Origin: Bin80 sp965261255
GTDB lineage: Bacteria > Bacteroidota > Rhodothermia > Rhodothermales > Bin80
Direction of reading: 5' to 3'
NCBI GenBank assembly: GCA_965261255.1
Contig: CBDHCQ010000004.1
Location: 1,426,001-1,490,000, forward strand
Length of the DNA: 64,000 bases
In this document: piece after piece, positions 8,574-18,900 of the stretch
Layout of the letters: each line of letters opens with the position of its first letter
How positions within the stretch are numbered: the stretch's first letter is position 1
The notes under the pieces: generated by a model
Seen by the model: the letters and a program-made list of their open reading frames with translations, nothing else
Told to the model about the DNA's origin: nothing
Databases searched by the model: none
Program-made: the position numbers and the translations under genes

Positions 8574-9728
8574 CTACAGGGTTGTGAGAGGCTTGAAAAG
8601 CACTCCACTATGTGGGCCGCGCATGGCTTGCCCAAGGTTGGACGACAGGTTAATCAGGAGCAACGTTGTACTTACATTCGATTCGGTGAGCAACCGGGCT
8701 TCTTCGACAAGGCGAACCATTGCATCCAGGTCTGCATTGTCCAAGTTTTCACAGAACCGAGCAATCTCAGCATGCTGATCCTGGTTAACGATGGGAGCGT
8801 TTGCTCCAATTGTTCGGTAGAGTGAAACATCACGCATCCAACCCAAGAGAAGTTCAAGTAAATTCTTGATACGGTTACGGCCGGCCTGATTAAACTCCTC
8901 AATTAGTGCCGTTTTCGGACCGATCTTTTGCGTAAATGCAAGACGGAGAAAGTCCAAAACTCGTTCGCGATCATGCCTCAGGTCTTCGTTCTCAGCGAGT
9001 TCCACAGCACGGGAATAGGAGCCATTAGACATGCTCGCTGCAGTGACGGCAAGATGCGCATCTATACTTTTGCGCTCCTGCAGCGCCTGGGCAATGACAT
9101 CTGTTGCGAGACCGTCAAATGCGATGTGTTGGCAGCGAGACAGAATAGTCGGCAGCAGCAGATCTTTGCGGCGCGTGAGTGTAATAAATACCGTATCTGG
9201 TCCCGGCTCCTCAAGCAATTTTAGAAAAGCGTTCGCTGCCTGTTCATTGATCGTATGTATATCAAGAATAATCGCAATCCGGTAGCGGCCCTGCTGCGGC
9301 CGCATAATCATTTTACTACGTAACTCAAGATTAATTCTTTCGATGGAGTAGAATGGCTGTTTGAGGGATTTGGGGGCGTTTTTTCGATTCAGCGAAGGAG
9401 CACGGATGAAGTCTACAACAGCGTACTCATTCTGGGAGAGTAATGCCATTCGTTCGGCGACATCCTCAGGATCAGCGTCACTCGGCTGTGGCATCATGAT
9501 CTGAATATCCGGATGCCGGAACTTTAGTGCCCATTGACAGGGCTGGCAGGATACACTACCATGGCAACCTGTACATTGTAACACCCGCGCAAACGCCAGT
9601 GCAGTCGCAAGTTTGCCTACACCATCAATACCGTGAAACAAATAAGCATGGGCCACACGTTCCAAGGCTACGGTATTTTTCAACAGCTCAATGACCTTTT
9701 CCTGACCGATGATGTTGCTCCACTGCAT
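8574..9728 (-). CDS. holB: DNA polymerase III delta-prime subunit (clamp loader)
   Basis: 385 residues. Clamp-loader AAA+ subunit that helps load the sliding clamp. The N-terminal segment MQWSNIIGQEKVIELL is typical of tau/gamma/delta-prime. The P-loop region reads GIDGVGKLATA, with Leu where an active ATPase has Thr/Ser, as expected for a delta-prime that does not hydrolyse ATP. A zinc-module cysteine set (CTGCHGSVSCQPC) follows, then EPGPDTVFITLT and the SRC motif (LPTILSRCQ). The start is set at ATG 9728 because the upstream extension to a TTG at 9782 adds residues not seen in the family. About 140 bases separate it from ricT. Confidence 0.88.
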   Translation of the reverse strand: MQWSNIIGQEKVIELLKNTVALERVAHAYLFHGIDGVGKLATALAFARVLQCTGCHGSVSCQPCQWALKFRHPDIQIMMPQPSDADPEDVAERMALLSQNEYAVVDFIRAPSLNRKNAPKSLKQPFYSIERINLELRSKMIMRPQQGRYRIAIILDIHTINEQAANAFLKLLEEPGPDTVFITLTRRKDLLLPTILSRCQHIAFDGLATDVIAQALQERKSIDAHLAVTAASMSNGSYSRAVELAENEDLRHDRERVLDFLRLAFTQKIGPKTALIEEFNQAGRNRIKNLLELLLGWMRDVSLYRTIGANAPIVNQDQHAEIARFCENLDNADLDAMVRLVEEARLLTESNVSTTLLLINLSSNLGQAMRGPHSGVLFKPLTTL

Positions 9729-9818
9729 GTCTACCGACAAAGTTGGGTATCTTGGTACCCCGGCTTGGATTGGTGGTTGCAACCAGTCTTGGATAAGTTC
9801 AGTTGAAGTCAGGCATTA

Positions 9819-9892
9819 GGCGTGGTAGCTCAGTAGGTTAGAGCGTGCGACTCATAATCGCAAGGTCGAGAGTTCGAGTCTCTCCCACGCCA
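9819..9892 (+). tRNA. tRNA-Met (anticodon CAU)
   Basis: A 74-base cloverleaf. The acceptor stem GGCGTGG pairs with CCACGCC, discriminator base A. The D arm starts at TAGCTCAG, the anticodon stem TGCGA/TCGCA encloses loop CTCATAA with anticodon CAT at 9853-9855, and the T arm is GAGAG-TTCGAGT-CTCTC. CCA is not encoded. The overall form fits elongator tRNA-Met; a tRNA-Ile2 whose C34 becomes lysidine carries the same anticodon and cannot be fully excluded by eye. Confidence 0.95.
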
Positions 9893-9956
9893 CTTTGCAT
9901 TCTTCTCAGTTCAGGAAGCCACAGGCAGTATGGTGGTTGAGCGGCAGGCACGGAGG

Positions 9957-10346
9957 TTATGGTGCATCGGTATCAAGAAGCTCACCAATGATGTCTTCGT
10001 GATCCGGTCTGATCAACACGAGTAGGGCGTGATGGGGTACGATCAAGTATTTTGTGTGCTTATAGGTAATCTCAATAGTCTCCTTGCGCTGATAGAAAGC
10101 CCGGTCTCCTACCTCTGCCTGAAGGGGCAGGTATCGTCCAATTGTTTTCGGTTCGGCCCAAGGTTCATTTTCGGAGTAGTCCGGGTTCGGGATCAGGTGA
10201 CCAGGGCCCACCATTTCCACTACACCGGATCCGATCCGGTCTCGTTCGGCAACAGAGGCGGGCAGAACCAGTCCAGATTCTGTCTGTTGTTCACCAAGGT
10301 CGGGTTTGATCAAAACGCGATCTCCAACAACGATTAGCTGTGACAT
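9957..10346 (-). CDS. GroES-like co-chaperonin with an internal insertion
   Basis: 129 residues, against about 95 for standard GroES. The N-terminal strand VVGDRVLIKPDLGEQQTESG, with the mobile-loop region and SGLVLP, is clearly Cpn10-like. The C-terminal half (YKHTKYLIVPHHALLVLI) follows an insert of roughly 30 residues that is rich in Pro, Asn and Glu. No groEL is adjacent, so this is probably a second, specialised Cpn10 paralogue rather than the main GroES; that is inference. It starts with ATG, directly precedes nothing on its strand except the distal amidase/holB block, and follows the symporter gene by 19 bases, so it may be co-transcribed with it. Confidence 0.8.
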   Translation of the reverse strand: MSQLIVVGDRVLIKPDLGEQQTESGLVLPASVAERDRIGSGVVEMVGPGHLIPNPDYSENEPWAEPKTIGRYLPLQAEVGDRAFYQRKETIEITYKHTKYLIVPHHALLVLIRPDHEDIIGELLDTDAP

Positions 10347-10365
10347 TCTTGGGTGTATAGCTTGG

Positions 10366-12150
10366 TTAAGACGACGAGGAGAATGTATGTCTCAGGTAGA
10401 GCGTAGAAACCACTGCTAGTGCCAGTACGAAGATACCCGGAAAAATATTCCCCAAGATCAGGTAACCGGTCGCAAACAGGCAAGCGTATACTACTACAAC
10501 ACCAGCAGCCCACTGGCGCATCATAGTGCTGATTGTGGCATCTGGATGAATATCGGGATACAGTGTCGCAACGGATGTCCAGCCAGGACCGGCTGGACGC
10601 ACAAGTTTGTAAAACTTTTCAAGTGTGGACTGATCTGTTGGCTTGGTTAAATAGGTTGCCGCCAGCCATAACGCAGTAGTGAGTCCAACTACAACAAACA
10701 GATTAGAGGGGAAGGGGGCCTGTAATCCTGGGATAGGCACCCCAATCAGCGCCAGCAGAACCAGAACAATGGGGGCCAGGGTCGCGACGAGTTCACTCCA
10801 TGCGTTGATTCGCCACCAGTACCACCGGAGGATTAGAACCGTGCCCAATCCTGCAGATGCGGTTAGGATCAGTGTCCAGGCCTGACTGATAGATTCCAGC
10901 TGCGTGGCCAAGAGAATGCTCAAGAATCCCACAACGAAGGTAAATATGCGCCCGACACGTACATAGTGGCGTTCACTGCTGTTCGGTTTTACAAATCTTC
11001 GCCAGCAATCGTTTACCAGATAGGAAACTCCCCAGTTCAGTTGTGTCGAAATGGTACTCATGAAAGCTGCCAAAAAAGCGGCAAAAACCATTCCAAGCAC
11101 ACCAATAGGTAACACATCTCGCATAACCAGCACAAAGCCTTCCCGTGAGTCTGTCAGATTAGGATAAAGAACCAGAGAGGCCAAGGCGACAATGATCCAT
11201 GGCCAGGGCCGGACGCAATAATGGGCTACCGTGAACAACAGGGCGGAATAGGTAGCATTGCGCTCGCTGCTCGTTCCCATCATGCGTTGCGCGTTGTATC
11301 CACCGCCACCCGGTTCAGCCCCCGGATACCAACTGCTCCACCACTGAATGCCAATAAATGCCACGAACGCGGGAATAGATAATGCGAAGGCTGCTGCGGC
11401 TCCAGCCGTTTCTCCAAAGGTCGGGAAAAACCGAAAAGTCTCTACCGGTAACTGTGACTTAAGGCCGGCAATTCCACCCACTTCGGGTACACGAAGAACA
11501 AATATGGCCATCAAGATTGATCCGGCCATAGCCAATATGAATTGCATGACATCTGTAACAGCTACGCCCCATAAGCCAGACAGGAGCGCAAAAATGGATA
11601 CCAATATCACCAGCACACTGACCACAACGAGCGCCGCACTAATTGTCAAGTTACCGATGACAAAAGCTGTATGACCGAAAATAGTCAGATCGGGCCACAA
11701 CACCTCAATCGCGGTTTCCATAGCAAGAGAAACCCACCCGATGATCACAACATTCAGCAGTAGACCAAAGTAGATTGCCTTGATGCCTCGGAGCCAGGCT
11801 GCAGCTCGTCCGGCATAGCGAACCTCCACAAATTCGACATCTGTCTGAATTCCACACCTCCGCCATAACCGTGCAAAGAAGAACACCGTCAGCATACCGC
11901 CAAAGGCAAAATTCCACCAGAGCCAATTGCCAGCTATACCATTTTCCGCAACAAGTTCTGTTACGGCCATTGGGGTGTCGGCAGCAAAGGTTGTGGCCAC
12001 CATACTTATCCCAGCAAGCCACCAGGACATGCGCCGCCCGCTCAGAAAGAATTCTGATGTATTGCGTCCAGCACGCTTGGAATAGTAGATGGCTATGCCG
12101 GCAACAACGAAAAAGTAGAGGCAGACAATCCCCCAGTCAAATGATGTCAT
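10366..12150 (-). CDS. sodium:solute symporter (SSF family)
   Basis: 594 residues and largely hydrophobic, with about 13-15 predicted membrane segments. The family signature appears near the N-terminus (SEFFLSGRRMSWWLAGISMVA) and the core shows the SSF pattern, including FMSTISTQLNWGVSYLVND. Such proteins couple import of sugars, amino acids, nucleosides or vitamins to sodium entry; the substrate cannot be told from sequence. The C-terminal extension (from about residue 500) has soluble and further membrane parts seen in many Bacteroidota members. Start ATG at 12150. The groES-like gene follows 19 bases downstream. Confidence 0.9.
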   Translation of the reverse strand: MTSFDWGIVCLYFFVVAGIAIYYSKRAGRNTSEFFLSGRRMSWWLAGISMVATTFAADTPMAVTELVAENGIAGNWLWWNFAFGGMLTVFFFARLWRRCGIQTDVEFVEVRYAGRAAAWLRGIKAIYFGLLLNVVIIGWVSLAMETAIEVLWPDLTIFGHTAFVIGNLTISAALVVVSVLVILVSIFALLSGLWGVAVTDVMQFILAMAGSILMAIFVLRVPEVGGIAGLKSQLPVETFRFFPTFGETAGAAAAFALSIPAFVAFIGIQWWSSWYPGAEPGGGGYNAQRMMGTSSERNATYSALLFTVAHYCVRPWPWIIVALASLVLYPNLTDSREGFVLVMRDVLPIGVLGMVFAAFLAAFMSTISTQLNWGVSYLVNDCWRRFVKPNSSERHYVRVGRIFTFVVGFLSILLATQLESISQAWTLILTASAGLGTVLILRWYWWRINAWSELVATLAPIVLVLLALIGVPIPGLQAPFPSNLFVVVGLTTALWLAATYLTKPTDQSTLEKFYKLVRPAGPGWTSVATLYPDIHPDATISTMMRQWAAGVVVVYACLFATGYLILGNIFPGIFVLALAVVSTLYLRHTFSSSS

Positions 12151-12728
12151 GATATCGTGATGATCTACCTTAACAGGAAGTTAGCCGAAACAACTGAAAT
12201 TCTTCCATTTGGGATTCTGGTGCTGCAATGTACGCAATTCGTATTGCACATCCAGTCTATTGTGGTCGATTACTGCCTGGACTGAGCGCACCTTGATGGT
12301 CATGGGACAAGCGATCTTTGGTGTCCGCTCTGAGAATTCGAATTCCTACAGATTCCTTGGAAGCCGATCCTTGGGATCATCTGGATAGCAATCGCTCAAT
12401 AAAAACCATCCTCGAATTGAAATGCGTGATTTCGTCTACACTGATGGAGTGTCGTCTCTTCACCTTATTGCTGATGTCCTAAACTGTTTGCAGGAGTTAT
12501 TTACAAATTCTCGTGCGAGTTCTGGAAGTTGTTCCCTCATCTTGTGCAAGGGGAGGGCAAGGTCCGCCTTTCATGCGGGCCTTCATCAGTTGGTAAGGAT
12601 GCCGCACTGCGTGTGCTTGGGAATGGCAAACTCCGATCTCGGGAAAGGAAGCAAGAGTGCTTTGCTAGAGAATAAATCCCATTTCCCCCGCCGACCCGTT
12701 CAAACACGAACAATATCCAGGAATTGCG
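12151..12728. other. 578-base intergenic region, no gene recognised
   Basis: Lies upstream of the symporter and downstream of the ABC permease (both minus strand), so it should contain the symporter promoter. A plus-strand frame of about 119 codons (from 12422) runs into the permease gene; it has low-complexity, non-family-like composition and I do not regard it as a gene. Confidence 0.5.
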
Positions 12729-13556
12729 TCACAGGTCTCGCTTACGCAGATTCAGAAGCGAGAGCCCGAGCAATACCATGATGTAAGCCAGCGCTACGAT
12801 AACGTGAATCCCAATATCTGGGCTTCCGGTACGTAAAAGATCTAGTTCAGGACGCATAGGGTTCATCTCCACCAGCTCTGCGGGATAGTAGGCCATACTG
12901 TCCCCAAGGTTCGAGACCACCTTAAGCGGAAGAAACTCTATCGCGTCACGTAAAGTCTTGCTTTCCATTCGGAGCGTCAGCAAGGGGATAATTCCTTCGA
13001 CAATAATGTACAGGAACAGGATACCTAACGCCGATCCTGAAGAGCGGAGGTGCGTCGAGAGCATCAGGCCGAAGCTTCCATAGATCAGCAAGCCTAGGGC
13101 AATACCGCCCATGTAACTGAGATCACTAGGCAGGAAAATAATTGAGCCACTCTCGTCGGGGCTGAACATCGTACTACTAATGCCGATCAGCACGGCCACT
13201 GCCATGAAAAGTAGGACGAGTCCGGCAAGCAACATGACCTTTCCCGTGAAGAACTGCTCCTTGCTGAGCCCATCAATTATGTTCTGGCGTGCCGTGCGCC
13301 ATGAGAATTCTGGGGCGAAGAGCAGGATCATCAGAATGGCGGTGAAGAGCGGTCCGAACCCAGCTACGTCGCCCAGAATATCCGGCCATATCTCGGGCAG
13401 AGTATAGACTGCATCTGGAATAGTTTGGGCCAAGCGGATCCCTATGACTGCACGAATCGCGGTGAAAAGGCCGAACGCACCAATGGCCAGCCAGAAGATT
13501 CGCCGCTTAGCCGCCTTGAGCCATTCGATTCGCAGGAGCATAATCATAGTCTTCAT
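12729..13556 (-). CDS. ABC-2 type transporter permease (copy 1)
   Basis: 275 residues with about six predicted membrane segments (for example GKVMLLAGLVLLFMAVAVLI and the C-terminal VALAYIMVLLGLSLL). It is the membrane partner of the ATPase encoded just upstream; the genes overlap by four bases (ATGA at 13553-13556), a standard sign of translational coupling. Such ATPase/permease pairs export lipids, peptides or antibiotics, often giving self-protection (BcrAB/NatAB type); the substrate here is unknown. It is clearly paralogous to the permease at 23052-23876 (shared LLRIEWLK near the N-terminus, WRTARQN-IDGLSKE in the middle and a C-terminal RKRDL). Confidence 0.88.
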   Translation of the reverse strand: MKTMIMLLRIEWLKAAKRRIFWLAIGAFGLFTAIRAVIGIRLAQTIPDAVYTLPEIWPDILGDVAGFGPLFTAILMILLFAPEFSWRTARQNIIDGLSKEQFFTGKVMLLAGLVLLFMAVAVLIGISSTMFSPDESGSIIFLPSDLSYMGGIALGLLIYGSFGLMLSTHLRSSGSALGILFLYIIVEGIIPLLTLRMESKTLRDAIEFLPLKVVSNLGDSMAYYPAELVEMNPMRPELDLLRTGSPDIGIHVIVALAYIMVLLGLSLLNLRKRDL

Positions 13557-14551
13557 GACGCGAGCCCAGTCTTTGGATCCATGGCGTCCCGGGTTACGTC
13601 AATGAAGACCTCTTCCAGGCTCGGCCGGTGCGGCACCAGAAGGGACAAGTATATTCCCTGTCCAGAAAGATAGCGTGTCACGTTAGCCAGATCCCCCGAG
13701 TCCAGCGCTACGACAATGCCGTCGTCCGTCCTGCGCACAGATGTGGCGTCTGGGTAGGCTTCCATCGCGCCCAAAAGGACTTCGATATCTTCCGAACGAA
13801 GCAATACAGCATTCCCTTCTCCCACCATCTCCGCGACCGGACCCCACTTAATTATTCGCCCATCGCGAATGATGGCGACGTGGGAACATGTACGCTCGAC
13901 TTCCACAAGCAGATGGCTCGACAGGAATATCGTCTTGCCGCGCTCGGCAAGAGTGTGAATGATCTCGCGGATTTCCCTGATTCCCTGTGGATCGAGCCCG
14001 TTGGAAGGCTCGTCAAGAACAATCAGCTCGGGGTCGTTTAACATGGCAGCCGCGAGCGCTAGCCGCTGCTTCATCCCTTGCGAGTATGTCTTGAACCGGT
14101 GCTTCGCGCGGCGGGACAGTCCGACGAGCGCTAGGCACTCCTCAATGCGGGATCGATTCACTCCTTTGATCGCCGCAACAATTCGCAGATTATCGCGACC
14201 GCTCATGTATGGGTAGAAGTTGGGCGTTTCCAGCGTGGCGCCAACGCGAGCTCGTGCGGCATTGAGTCCTCTGGAATCGGAATTGCCAAAAAGGCGGAAG
14301 CTGCCCCCCGTTGGCGTGATGATGCCCACGAGCATCCCGATGGTGGTTGTCTTGCCGCTCCCGTTGGGACCGAGAAAGCCGAATACCTGGCCCTGTTTTA
14401 CGGCGAAAGAGATCCGGTCCACGGCTAGAACCGATTTCTTGGCACGCATTCCATAGCGCTTGGTCAGGTCTAGCGTCTGGATCACATCCACACTCGTAGT
14501 GGCTTGGTCTTGCAAGTCCGCATCAGGAGTGATCAGCGACAAATCATCCAT
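13553..14551 (-). CDS. ABC transporter ATPase (copy 1)
   Basis: 332 residues. Walker A GPNGSGKT (61-68), ABC signature SQGMK (157-161) and Walker B LIVLDEP (176-182) are intact, followed by a D-loop and switch His (SSHLL). A C-terminal domain of about 100 residues is typical of drug- or peptide-export ATPases of the BcrA/CcmA type. The start is ATG 14551; a TTG three codons upstream also opens the frame. About 25 residues precede the domain and are absent in copy 2 at 22117-23055, to which it is otherwise closely similar. It forms a two-gene operon with the overlapping permease. Substrate unknown. Confidence 0.92.
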   Translation of the reverse strand: MDDLSLITPDADLQDQATTSVDVIQTLDLTKRYGMRAKKSVLAVDRISFAVKQGQVFGFLGPNGSGKTTTIGMLVGIITPTGGSFRLFGNSDSRGLNAARARVGATLETPNFYPYMSGRDNLRIVAAIKGVNRSRIEECLALVGLSRRAKHRFKTYSQGMKQRLALAAAMLNDPELIVLDEPSNGLDPQGIREIREIIHTLAERGKTIFLSSHLLVEVERTCSHVAIIRDGRIIKWGPVAEMVGEGNAVLLRSEDIEVLLGAMEAYPDATSVRRTDDGIVVALDSGDLANVTRYLSGQGIYLSLLVPHRPSLEEVFIDVTRDAMDPKTGLAS

Positions 14552-15225
14552 TGTAATCAACGACGAGACTACCTATAGTTGTAGGGATCAAAAGTTTATC
14601 CATAGAACGTTGGTTTCCATTCAGGCTTGTAAATTCAGATGAGATTACCGTGATCCAGGCTAACTGGCAAAATTGTAGCGGTCGCAACCGCATCAACGAA
14701 CCAACCGCAAAAAACCGTAACCATTGTTGACCACTATCCAATTCTATAACTCTATTCAACTAACTACTCTTTGCCATAGGCGGTAGAAGATACACGCCTT
14801 CTTCATATAAATGAACTTTCGCGCCTACGATCGAAAGCAGCAGGGCTCTATTAGGCCAAAATCCATGGAACAGGGAATTTATCATTCTTGGTGGAACCAA
14901 TCCCATTGCCGAAGGTGGTGGCCGCGTTTGCACTTCGTCAATACACGGTATTATCTATCGAAATCCCAGTTAGGACAAATGTTATGGTTCGTTTATGACA
15001 ACACGTAAGTGGTGTGGGAATCTATACGTACGTCTTCGCCGACTTTGTGGGATGATTGAAGTGCAGGAAGAAACGAGCAAGCATTTGGTCTACAAATAGA
15101 TCAACGACATGGTGTATGCGGGCGGACTAGATCATGTTCAAGCGTGTGCATCTAGCAACGTGCCGCTACCTGAGTGCGTACACAGCACCATAGGTAAACT
15201 AATCCTAAAGTATTTCCAAGGGGCC
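14552..15225. other. 674-base intergenic region between divergent genes
   Basis: Separates the minus-strand ABC ATPase from the plus-strand Dph6-like gene and should hold both promoters. The Dph6-like frame stays open upstream to 15109, but those codons resemble no family N-terminus. No RNA gene or repeat was recognised. Confidence 0.45.
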
Positions 15226-15891
15226 ATGCGCGAGCCTGTCGCGATGTGTTTTAGCGGGGGAAAGGACAGCATGATGGCTCTCCAGGCGTTGCATAACGAC
15301 GACCGGTATGAAGTTGTTGATCTTATCACCACGGTCACCGATGCTTACGACCGCGTGAGCATGCATGGGACGCGTCGGAGCTTACTCCGATTTCAGTGCT
15401 CAGCCATTGGCCTTCCGGTGACGGAAGTTGTCGTTCCGCCGGAGGCGACAAATGCCATTTATGAGAGTAGAATGGGACAGGCGTTCGCGGCCATGGCAGC
15501 CAAGGATTTACGCAAGGTTGTGTTCGGAGACATATTTCTGGAGGACTTGCGTGCATATAGGGAAAACCAGATTGCAGCTTTGGGTCTGACAGGGGTATTT
15601 CCGTTGTGGAAGCAGCCCACGCGAACCTTGTCACGCCAGTTCATCACGGACGGTTTCAGGGCAATTGTCGTCTGTGTAGACGGCAAGGTATTGAATGCCT
15701 CTTTTGCGGGACGGAGTTTTGATATGTCGTTTCTAAATGATCTACCGACAGGCGTGGATCCGTGCGGAGAGAACGGAGAGTTTCACACGTTTGTACATTC
15801 CGGGCCTGTACTGTCTGCTCCAGTTTCATTTTCGCACGGCGTTACGGTGCGGCGCGGCGATTTCTTCTATCACGACTTGCAGCCTGTGTAG
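15226..15891 (+). CDS. Dph6-like ATP-pyrophosphatase (adenine nucleotide alpha hydrolase superfamily)
   Basis: 221 residues. The PP-loop motif SGGKDS is at residues 10-15 and the family C-terminal motif GENGEFHT at 181-188. These proteins activate a carboxyl or carbonyl with ATP; the archaeal/eukaryotic member amidates diphthine, but bacteria lack diphthamide and the role of bacterial homologues is unsettled. The start at ATG 15226 is chosen because AAGGGG lies just upstream and the PP-loop is then at the usual distance from the N-terminus. It converges on the NACHT-like gene with only 17 bases between stops. It sits inside the accessory block bounded by the two ABC modules; a functional link is not shown. 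Confidence 0.85.
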   Translation: MREPVAMCFSGGKDSMMALQALHNDDRYEVVDLITTVTDAYDRVSMHGTRRSLLRFQCSAIGLPVTEVVVPPEATNAIYESRMGQAFAAMAAKDLRKVVFGDIFLEDLRAYRENQIAALGLTGVFPLWKQPTRTLSRQFITDGFRAIVVCVDGKVLNASFAGRSFDMSFLNDLPTGVDPCGENGEFHTFVHSGPVLSAPVSFSHGVTVRRGDFFYHDLQPV

Positions 15892-15908
15892 GCGATGACC
15901 AGACAATA

Positions 15909-18900
15909 CTACTCCTCCGCATATCGGCCTCGAGGACTCACATCAATAACGACAATATAGATTCTGTTTTTTTGAATTGGATCAAGGCCTTTCCTGAGCA
16001 AGGCCCGAAGTTCTTCCGGTTTCTTCGGGATTCCTCCGTGAGGCGATACAATTCTCATGTACTTTCGATCAGATCCAAACCAGAACACCAGGTAGATACC
16101 ATATCCGTCGGCTTTGGGATCTCGTGTATATTTTGGCACAAGTTGTTCGGTGATCCCACGCCATAGTTCACGATGCGAATTCTTTTTGATCTCAATTGGA
16201 ATTGCAAGGTTGGCACCGTAGGATACCCGGATGTCGGCCCTTCTGTCATCCGCATATCTCCCTTCTGCGTGCGCGTCAATTTGATAATCTCTGCCGAGTA
16301 TCTTTGACAGATCTGAAAGCAGCCTGTTGCGGCACTCGTCCTCGTCCTGAGGAGCTATGGGTTGTCCAGTCTTCTGATCCCAGTGCCAGTACTGGCGCCA
16401 GTCGCTGGTTGCCTCATCGCGTATACAGTTTGCAAGTTCTTCAAGAGCATCAACTGTGAGGGAGGTTAAGTCTGCAGAGCTTACTGGAGACCCATTCTGG
16501 AGTGCTTGCTGAATCTTTTCTATGCTAAGATCCGGTCGCTTAGCCAAGCGCCGCAATCGAATCTGATCTTCCTGGGCCCGTAGTAGGATCGGCTCCCATG
16601 CCGACAGGTTTGGATTAGATGCCAACATGTTCATCTCTCTAACTGAATCGTCGTCAGCACGTTTGGAAAGTACCCCAATCCAGGAAGGAGCAAGGGACTC
16701 AAAATGTCTACCGATGATCTGTTTAGTACTCAAAAAGCCCGCCCGCTCCATTGTGATAGGCGGTTGAATCTGTTTCCCCAAGATTCGAATGAGACTGGCG
16801 ATTTCCTCGGAGTTCCAGTCATTAACATTTAGTAAACCGGGTCGCTTATAGCCGGTTGGCAAAAGGAAATCAATGATGTGGCGTATGCGAGTCTCCCCTC
16901 CGTGAGCCAGAAATTCTGCCAGAAGTGGGAGACAGGTACCTTTAGCCACAAACAGCCCTGCGCATAGCCATTGTGCTCGCTGGCCTGGATCCATTCTCTT
17001 ACGCTTTAGGCGTCTCAGGGTAATCTCTCTTAATGCTTCGGTAGACATTCCTCGGGCCAAGAGTGCGCTCCAAAGCACGATGCGCAAGAATTCTAACTGA
17101 CGTTTGCTGCAACGGGTAGGAAAGACTGTGAACATCCGCTTTACAGATAGCTTGGCCACAGAGGCGTAGGCCTCGTCGAAAGCAATCTTAAACAGGTGCT
17201 CATTCGGCAGAGTTTTAGAGCGAACACCAGCGTTGTGTATTGCAACTAACGAGTCAGCTATGGGCTCGGGATAGCTATCCAGTGCTTTCTCATACCATGT
17301 TGGCAGATTCGATTTACGGGGTGGGTTAGTGAAAGGAACATGTTGCTGATGAGGTAAATCTGTGACGAGATAAAACCCCAATGCCCGTCGTTTTCCTTTT
17401 TCAGACTGACGGCTCAGTATGTCGTCGGCATCAGATTCGTACATCCCTGCCAGAAAGGGGAGTGCGAAATAGGAGTATGTGCCCCTTTCATAGAACCCGG
17501 CAATTTGTTCGAGATCCGGCAGATCGTCGCGGTCCAAAAGGCTTCTAAATCCCGCAAGTGCTGCTTGCACGAGGCTCTGATCGCCATTCAGGTAAGAAAG
17601 TAGTCGAGCTTCTGGATGGCCGTCTTTTTCGATGAGGCCATAGAAGTAGAGGCTGGCAAGCTCGTGGAGCATTTTGGGTATGCAGCGCCCTTCGGCCAAC
17701 TCGGCCCTATGCTCTTCAATATATTCAAGATCCTTCTGTCGCTGGTTTTGGAAATGGAATGGGGAAGAATCTGCCAGTTTCTTTTTCTGCTCCGCCTCCA
17801 TTATATCTGCCTGAATCTTATTCTGCAGGCGCTGATTGTTCCATTCGCGTAAGCCGGGTATCTTTGACACCTTCTGGGTTACCTCGTCATCGGGCAGGGG
17901 CTCTCCCCAGTCTTCTTCTGTCCGGGTAGACCATCCTGCAAGTTCTTGTGCCACCTTGTTCTGTGACCCCCATAATTCAATCGCACGCGCAAGGCACCAC
18001 GAACGAAATCCCGGCGACGCATCCTTGCCCACAAATTTCAACCCAACCGTTTTATTCAGGAATTTGCTTCCGATCTCGGATTTGTGTGTCAGCAGTCCCT
18101 GTTCAATTAGGGCATGCTGGATTTCTTTGCGCTGCCTCAACCAATCTCGGATTGCGGAATTTGCCTGATGGTTGTGCATCAGAGATGATTGATTTGAGCT
18201 AAGTGTGGGGATCAGTTGACAAGAGAAAATGTCGAATTCAACCAGTTCAAACCACCGGTATAGCTTCTGAACACTCAGATCGTCTCCGAACAAGTCTAAT
18301 CCTCGTGCGAGAAGCGGGACCACGTTATCTGCCAGTCTCTGGTTTGCTAATTTTGGCATGACTTCGGAGGCGCGATCACACAGTGAGTCAAGTAACTCCA
18401 CAACCTGCTTTCCCGGTGATCGCTCAACAAGCGTATCCCAGAATCTTAGATACGCACCATATCGAGAGGAAGCGTTATCGGTTGCCAGATGATCCCATAA
18501 CTCCTCAGGCCGCAATTCTCCCGGATATAAGAGAGTCAGGATGGTTCCTCGCAGTTCATTGCTGTGATCTGACAAACGGTTTGCATCCAGGTCATTGATA
18601 AGACTCCGCAGCCTGGTACCACGATCCCGGTTGTTGACTAGTAGTACATCTATGGCACGAAGTGCCTCACAGCGTACATTTGACTTCCAGCTGCGGTCGT
18701 GGATAATCTTTAACAAGTTTTCACAATCCTCATCAAGGTGCGTTGTTGAAAAGTGTTTCGTCTCAACATGTGTCGTAGCATTCACCTGTGAAATGCCCAA
18801 AAGGAGCATGTAAACGAGTATTTGCCGGTTTTTCGAGCGTATAGGGGAGTTGGCCAACTTCCAGATTACTGACACACGTTGACGGCCTGCCAATGCACCA

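Noticed and set aside
12422..12781. 119-codon plus-strand frame in the gap upstream of the symporter
   Set aside because: Runs into the ABC permease gene on the other strand, and has no recognisable motifs.
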